Shown: one piece after another, positions 60,621 to 64,000 of the stretch
Position numbering within the stretch: the stretch's first letter is position 1
Layout: each line of letters begins with the position of its first letter
From: RXIX01 sp003989075
Lineage (GTDB): Bacteria; Pseudomonadota; Gammaproteobacteria; Competibacterales; Competibacteraceae
Assembly (NCBI GenBank): GCA_029780415.1
Contig: JAKOYN010000171.1
Coordinates: 1 to 64,000, forward strand
Direction: 5' to 3'
DNA: 64,000 nt
Made by a program: the position numbers and the translations under genes
The notes under the pieces: model-generated
Seen by the model: only the letters and a program-made list of their open reading frames with translations
What the model was told of the DNA's origin: nothing
The model's database searches: none

Positions 60621-61478
60621 ATGCAAATCGTCCACAGCATTGCCGAACTGCGCACCCAGGTTACGGCCTGGAAACGGGCGGGCGAACGGGTCGCCTTCGT
60701 GCCGACCATGGGTAACCTGCACCGCGGGCACCTGCAACTGGTAGCGCGCGCCCGTGAACTGGCGCCGCGCACCGTGGCCAGCATTTTCGTGAACCCGCTG
60801 CAATTCGGCCCCAATGAGGACTATGCCGGTTATCCACGTACCCTGGACGAGGATAGCCGCCATCTGGCCGCAGCCGGTCTGGACCTGCTGTTCGCGCCCA
60901 GCGTTGCCGAGATGTATCCGCGCCCGCTGGCGACCATGACCCAGGTCACGGTGCCGGAACTGCCAGCGGTGTTGTGCGGCGCCAGCCGGCTGGGGCATTT
61001 CGATGGCGTGACTACCGTGGTCAGCAAGCTGTTCAACATGGTGCAGCCGGACCTGGCGGTATTTGGCGAGAAGGACTGGCAGCAACTGGTGATCATCCGT
61101 CGCATGGCCGCCGATCTCGACCTGCCGGTGAACATCGTCGGCGTGCCGACAGTGCGCGAGGCCGATGGGCTGGCGCTGAGTTCGCGCAACGGCTATCTGA
61201 GCGCCGAGCAGCGGGCGATTGCGCCGACCCTGCACAGGACCCTGCAGGCTGCGGCACAGCGACTGCGGGCCGGTGAACGTGATTACGCAGCCCTGGAAAC
61301 GCAGGCCCAGACCAATCTAGCAGCAGCTGGATTCCAACCGGATTATTTCGAGATTCGCCGGCCCGACGATCTGTGCCGGCCCGGCGGCGCGGAAACCGAG
61401 CTGCGCATTTTCGCCGCCGCCCGACTGGGTCGGGCACGGCTGATCGACAATCTGCCGGTGCATCTCGACCCGCGCTGA
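60621..61478 (+). CDS. panC: Pantothenate synthetase
   Basis: The 285-residue enzyme joins pantoate and beta-alanine with ATP. It has PTMGNLHRGHLQLV (HIGH-like motif), FGEKDWQQL and SSRNGYLSAEQR (KMSKS-like). ATG 60621 follows GAGGA by 7 bases; ATG 60603 overlapping the panB stop is the alternative. panD is not present. Confidence 0.96.
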   Translation: MQIVHSIAELRTQVTAWKRAGERVAFVPTMGNLHRGHLQLVARARELAPRTVASIFVNPLQFGPNEDYAGYPRTLDEDSRHLAAAGLDLLFAPSVAEMYPRPLATMTQVTVPELPAVLCGASRLGHFDGVTTVVSKLFNMVQPDLAVFGEKDWQQLVIIRRMAADLDLPVNIVGVPTVREADGLALSSRNGYLSAEQRAIAPTLHRTLQAAAQRLRAGERDYAALETQAQTNLAAAGFQPDYFEIRRPDDLCRPGGAETELRIFAAARLGRARLIDNLPVHLDPR

Positions 61479-61495
61479 GGCGCAAGCGGCAGCGA

Positions 61496-61855
61496 TCAGA
61501 TGCCGTGGACTTCGGTCCATAGGCGCAACTGCTCCAGCACCGTCAGCGCACTGCGCCCGATCTCCGTAATCGCATAGGCCACGGCGATCGGGCGCGTGCT
61601 CAGCACCTCGCGACTGACCAATCCCTGTATTTCCATCTCCTTAAGCCGCTGATCGATCATTTTCCGGCTGGCACCGCCCATCTGCCGCGCCAGATCATTG
61701 AAGCGCACCGGCCCCTCGCGCAGGTGCCAGAGAATTGATCCTTTCCACTTGCCACCCAGAACGCGCATGCCGCGCTCAATCGGACAGGGCTCCTGGCAGG
61801 ATCGCGCGCCACGCACCGGATCCTTGCGGCCCACTGCAACTGCATTTGTGTTCAT
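61496..61855 (-). CDS. HxlR family transcriptional regulator
   Basis: The 119-residue winged-helix protein has the HxlR signature CPIERGMRVLGGKWKGSILWHL, with Cys residues (SCQEPC) of the type that sense electrophiles or redox in HypR/YodB members. DNA-recognition residues are in GGASRKMIDQRLKEME. ATG 61855 is chosen; GTG 61873 is also open. It is divergent from the Old Yellow Enzyme gene and probably controls it through the shared 120-base region. Confidence 0.9.
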   Translation of the reverse strand: MNTNAVAVGRKDPVRGARSCQEPCPIERGMRVLGGKWKGSILWHLREGPVRFNDLARQMGGASRKMIDQRLKEMEIQGLVSREVLSTRPIAVAYAITEIGRSALTVLEQLRLWTEVHGI

Positions 61856-61864
61856 CGCCTGTAC

Positions 61865-61915
61865 CGCTCTCACAAGGTTACCAAAAGACTACTGGTTGAT
61901 ATTAGTAACTACCTG
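61865..61915. promoter_or_regulatory. Candidate operator region of HxlR/OYE genes
   Basis: The divergent gap includes an imperfect inverted repeat ACTACT...AGTAACT with TTGATA between, in AT-rich DNA, of the kind bound by HxlR-type dimers. The match is weak. Confidence 0.35.
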
Positions 61916-61978
61916 GTTCACCATCAAGGCTGATCATGCAATTAACCCCCCTCTGACTGCGAACAAGGATCTCCTGCC

Positions 61979-63061
61979 ATGCCGAATCTTTTCACGCCGC
62001 TGCAGGCCGGTGCGCTGACTCTGGCCAACCGCATCCTAATGGCGCCGCTCACCCGCTGCCGCGCCGAAGAGGGTCATGTACCCGGTGCGCTGATGGCCGA
62101 ATACTATGCTCAACGCGCCAGTGCTGGCCTGATCATTGCCGAAGCCACCATGGCTATGGAGGGTCATTCCGCATTCTGGAAGGAGCCGGGCATTTATTCC
62201 GATGCTCAGGTTGCGGGTTGGAAGAAGGTCACCGATGGCGTACATGCCGCCGGTGGCCGCATCGCGCTGCAGATCTGGCACGGTGGCCGCGCCTGCCATC
62301 CGCTGCTGAACGGGGGGCGCCAGCCGGTTGCGCCGAGCGCCATCGCCATTAGCAATGACGAGGTGCATACCCCCGAGGGCAAGCAGCCCTACACCGTGCC
62401 GCGTGAACTGCGCGACGATGAATTGCCCGGCATTGTCGCCGGTTTCGCCCACGCCGCCGCTCAAGCCAGGGCAGCCGGTTTCGATGGCGTCGAGGTGCAT
62501 GGCGCCAACGGTTACCTGCTGGATGAATTTCTGCGTGATGGCGCCAATCGGCGCAGCGGACCTTATGGCGGTCCGGTGGAGAATCGCGCCCGGCTGCTGC
62601 TGGAGGTGCTCGACGCGGTGTGCGAGGTGTGGGGCAGCGAGCGGGTGGGCCTGCGCATTTCGCCGCTGAACAGCTTCAACAGCATGATCGACAGCGATCC
62701 GGTCGGGCTGGCAAGCTGGCTGGCGCGGCGGCTCAACGAGTACCGCCTGGCCTACCTGCATCTGATGCGCGGCGACTTTTTCAGCCAGCAGCAGGGCGAC
62801 GTGCTGACGCCGGTGCGGGAACAGTACACGGGCGTGCTGATCGGCAACATGGGCTATAGCGCCGATGAGGCGTCGGCGGCGATTGCAGCCGGCCAGCTCG
62901 ATGCGGTCGCCTTTGGCACCGCATTCCTGGCCAACCCGGACCTGCCAGAACGGATCCGCGCACAGGCACCGCTGAATGCACCCGATCCGGCAACCTTCTA
63001 CAGCCCGGGACCGGCCGGTTATACCGATTATCCGTTCTGGAGCGGCAGCGCGAGCACCTAG
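61979..63061 (+). CDS. Old Yellow Enzyme family alkene reductase (NemA-like)
   Basis: The 360-residue FMN enzyme reduces activated C=C bonds, nitro compounds and electrophiles with NAD(P)H. Motifs are LFTPLQAGALTLANRI, MAPLTRCRAE, IWHGGRACHP and the substrate-binding His/Asn pair in VHGANGYLLDEFLRDGANRR. C-terminus GGPVENRARLL and IGNMGYSADEA bind FMN. The divergent HxlR regulator suggests induction by electrophiles, as in HypR systems. A terminator follows. Confidence 0.93.
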   Translation: MPNLFTPLQAGALTLANRILMAPLTRCRAEEGHVPGALMAEYYAQRASAGLIIAEATMAMEGHSAFWKEPGIYSDAQVAGWKKVTDGVHAAGGRIALQIWHGGRACHPLLNGGRQPVAPSAIAISNDEVHTPEGKQPYTVPRELRDDELPGIVAGFAHAAAQARAAGFDGVEVHGANGYLLDEFLRDGANRRSGPYGGPVENRARLLLEVLDAVCEVWGSERVGLRISPLNSFNSMIDSDPVGLASWLARRLNEYRLAYLHLMRGDFFSQQQGDVLTPVREQYTGVLIGNMGYSADEASAAIAAGQLDAVAFGTAFLANPDLPERIRAQAPLNAPDPATFYSPGPAGYTDYPFWSGSAST

Positions 63062-63093
63062 GAAACGGACACCCGGCCAGCGCCCAGCAGCAA

Positions 63094-63119
63094 AAAAGCC
63101 CGTGTTCGCACGGGCTTTT
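63094..63119 (+). terminator. Rho-independent terminator of the OYE gene
   Basis: AAAAGCCCGTG/CACGGGCTTTT with TTCG loop, 33 bases after the stop codon; the 3' arm ends in TTTT. Confidence 0.9.
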
Positions 63120-63151
63120 GCCATCTCCGACGGGCCGGAAGAACGGTGGTT

Positions 63152-63228
63152 TGGTGCCCCGAACAGGAATTGAACCTGTGACCTCACCCTTAGGAGGGGT
63201 GCGCTCTATCCAACTGAGCTACCGGGGC
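63152..63228 (-). tRNA. tRNA-Arg (CCT)
   Basis: Cloverleaf on the minus strand: acceptor GCCCCGG/TCGGGGC, anticodon loop CTCCTAA with anticodon CCT (reads AGG), T-arm CAGGTTCAATTCCTG, encoded CCA. Length 77. Confidence 0.96.
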
Positions 63229-63375
63229 TGCAAAGGTTTCTAAGAATAGCCGATCGCATCCAGTCGGAACAGGGGACGGCACGGCAGCGCCACCCGGTAG
63301 GTTTCGCAAGCGGCTACGCTTCTGCCTCTGATAGGCACGGCGACGATAACAATCCTAATAGTGACGCTTTTTGAT

Positions 63376-64000
63376 TCAGACTGTGACAGCAGGCGGGAGA
63401 TTGAATCCGTCCAGCCAGAATTCCCGGCGGACCTGATCGGCCCAGGTCATTTCGACCACGTGCACCCGGCCGCGATGATCGGCGAGCAGCGCCGCCGATG
63501 AACGGGTCCCGTAACCCGGCGCATCGATGAACAGCGGCGACAGCCAGCGCTCCCATTCCAGAGTTACACCGGTCGCGGGCAAGGTAGCATCCGGTGCCGG
63601 CGTGCGATCGGTCAGCAGTTGCAGCAGCCGTTCCGGCATCGGATCCACCTCGTGCGCCAGCAGGCCCTGCAAGGCTGCCCGACCGCGCGCCAGCTTCGGC
63701 CAAGGCGTATCCAGCAGGTGATTGCTCAATCCATAAATGCCCGGCACCAGTGCCCGCGGCGCATCCCCCTGATTGCTGTAGTAATACAGTCCGGTCGCAT
63801 CGCTGAGCAGCAGGTTAAAGCCGTTATAGGCCGCTGCGTGCGGCAACAGCGCATCGAGATAGGCGCGCGCCGACTGCGTGCCGCGCAGGTAATCGCTGAC
63901 CAGCTGGCCGCGCGAAGGTGCGTCGGGCTGGTGCGACCGCGGATCGCGATAGTTGGTCAACGCTGCAAAACGGCCGCCATGGCCGAGCCCCATCCAGGTA
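63376..64000 (-). CDS. NRDE/TANGO2 family protein, 5' end outside the window
   Basis: The frame runs from beyond base 64000 to a stop at 63376, giving about 208 codons. The start of the visible part (TWMGLGHGGRFAALTNYRDP) corresponds to a point about 55 residues into NRDE proteins, so the N-terminal MCLI/NRDE motif lies to the right. Further signatures are GFNLLLSDATGLYYYSN and GIYGLSNHLLDTPWPK. The family (TANGO2 in eukaryotes) has been linked to heme trafficking, but the bacterial role is not settled. Internal ATG 63993 is probably not the start. Confidence 0.92.
   Translation of the reverse strand, partial: TWMGLGHGGRFAALTNYRDPRSHQPDAPSRGQLVSDYLRGTQSARAYLDALLPHAAAYNGFNLLLSDATGLYYYSNQGDAPRALVPGIYGLSNHLLDTPWPKLARGRAALQGLLAHEVDPMPERLLQLLTDRTPAPDATLPATGVTLEWERWLSPLFIDAPGYGTRSSAALLADHRGRVHVVEMTWADQVRREFWLDGFNLPPAVTV

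Overview
The window is GC-rich, gene-dense chromosomal DNA from a gammaproteobacterium. Supporting features are the gene pairs and orders fabA-fabB, plsY-folB-folK, tRNA-Glu/pcnB-folK-panB-panC, thiL-pgpA and prmB-hemN, the presence of EpmA/EpmB-type EF-P modification, a TIGR04211 (YgiM-like) SH3 protein and a FimX-like c-di-GMP effector. A K+-independent H+-pyrophosphatase, a PEP-CTERM protein and a GEMM-I riboswitch point to an environmental, surface- or floc-living lineage rather than an enterobacterium. No rRNA is present and I do not assign a genus. No prophage, integron, CRISPR array or complete insertion sequence was seen.

Layout. 1-2453: two genes of a SWIM zinc-finger/DUF5691 cluster running off the left edge. 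2705-8117: a thioredoxin-fold YyaL/DUF255 protein, several proteins of unknown function, a half-size EamA transporter and a cold-shock/DUF1294 gene interrupted by an in-frame TAA. 8147-13515: rnd, moaC, hppA, ppa and adk. 13573-18510: a complete branched-chain amino-acid ABC transporter (livKHMGF order on the minus strand). 18634-28703: hemN, prmB, psd, then efp, an oxygen-sensor-like diguanylate cyclase, epmA and divergent epmB, followed by a FimX-like protein. 28700-33153: an MCE/Mla-type lipid transporter operon (lipoprotein, MlaD, MlaF, STAS-MlaE) plus a nuclease. 33128-36414: glutathione-dependent formaldehyde detoxification (fghA, frmA) and metY. 36425-36830: a protein-less IS200/IS605-type structured RNA element. 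36882-41342: pgpA, thiL, fabB, fabA, plsY. 41490-48642: folB, a folK paralogue, YgiM-like, MidA, a glutamate-cysteine-ligase-like enzyme, a quinone oxidoreductase, a histone-deacetylase-like enzyme and a CBS protein. 48643-52494: an AT-rich surface/secretion segment with a PEP-CTERM protein and a subtilase behind a c-di-GMP riboswitch. 52506-64000: dusA, a dienelactone hydrolase, pyrD, a sigma-54 activator, tRNA-Glu, pcnB, folK, panB, panC, an HxlR regulator with an Old Yellow Enzyme, tRNA-Arg and a truncated NRDE protein.

Themes. Cyclic di-GMP recurs: one apparently active cyclase with an O2-binding-type sensor domain inside the EF-P lysylation locus, one degenerate receptor-type protein, and one GEMM-I aptamer ahead of a secreted protease. 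A PEP-CTERM gene with a sigma-54-like promoter lies 7 kb from a VpsR/PrsR-like sigma-54 activator. Small mobile or repeated elements leave clear traces: two 115-bp MITE copies with perfect 5-bp target duplications, REP-like palindromes (one in frame inside a transporter gene), and the HEARO/omega-RNA-like element directly upstream of metY.
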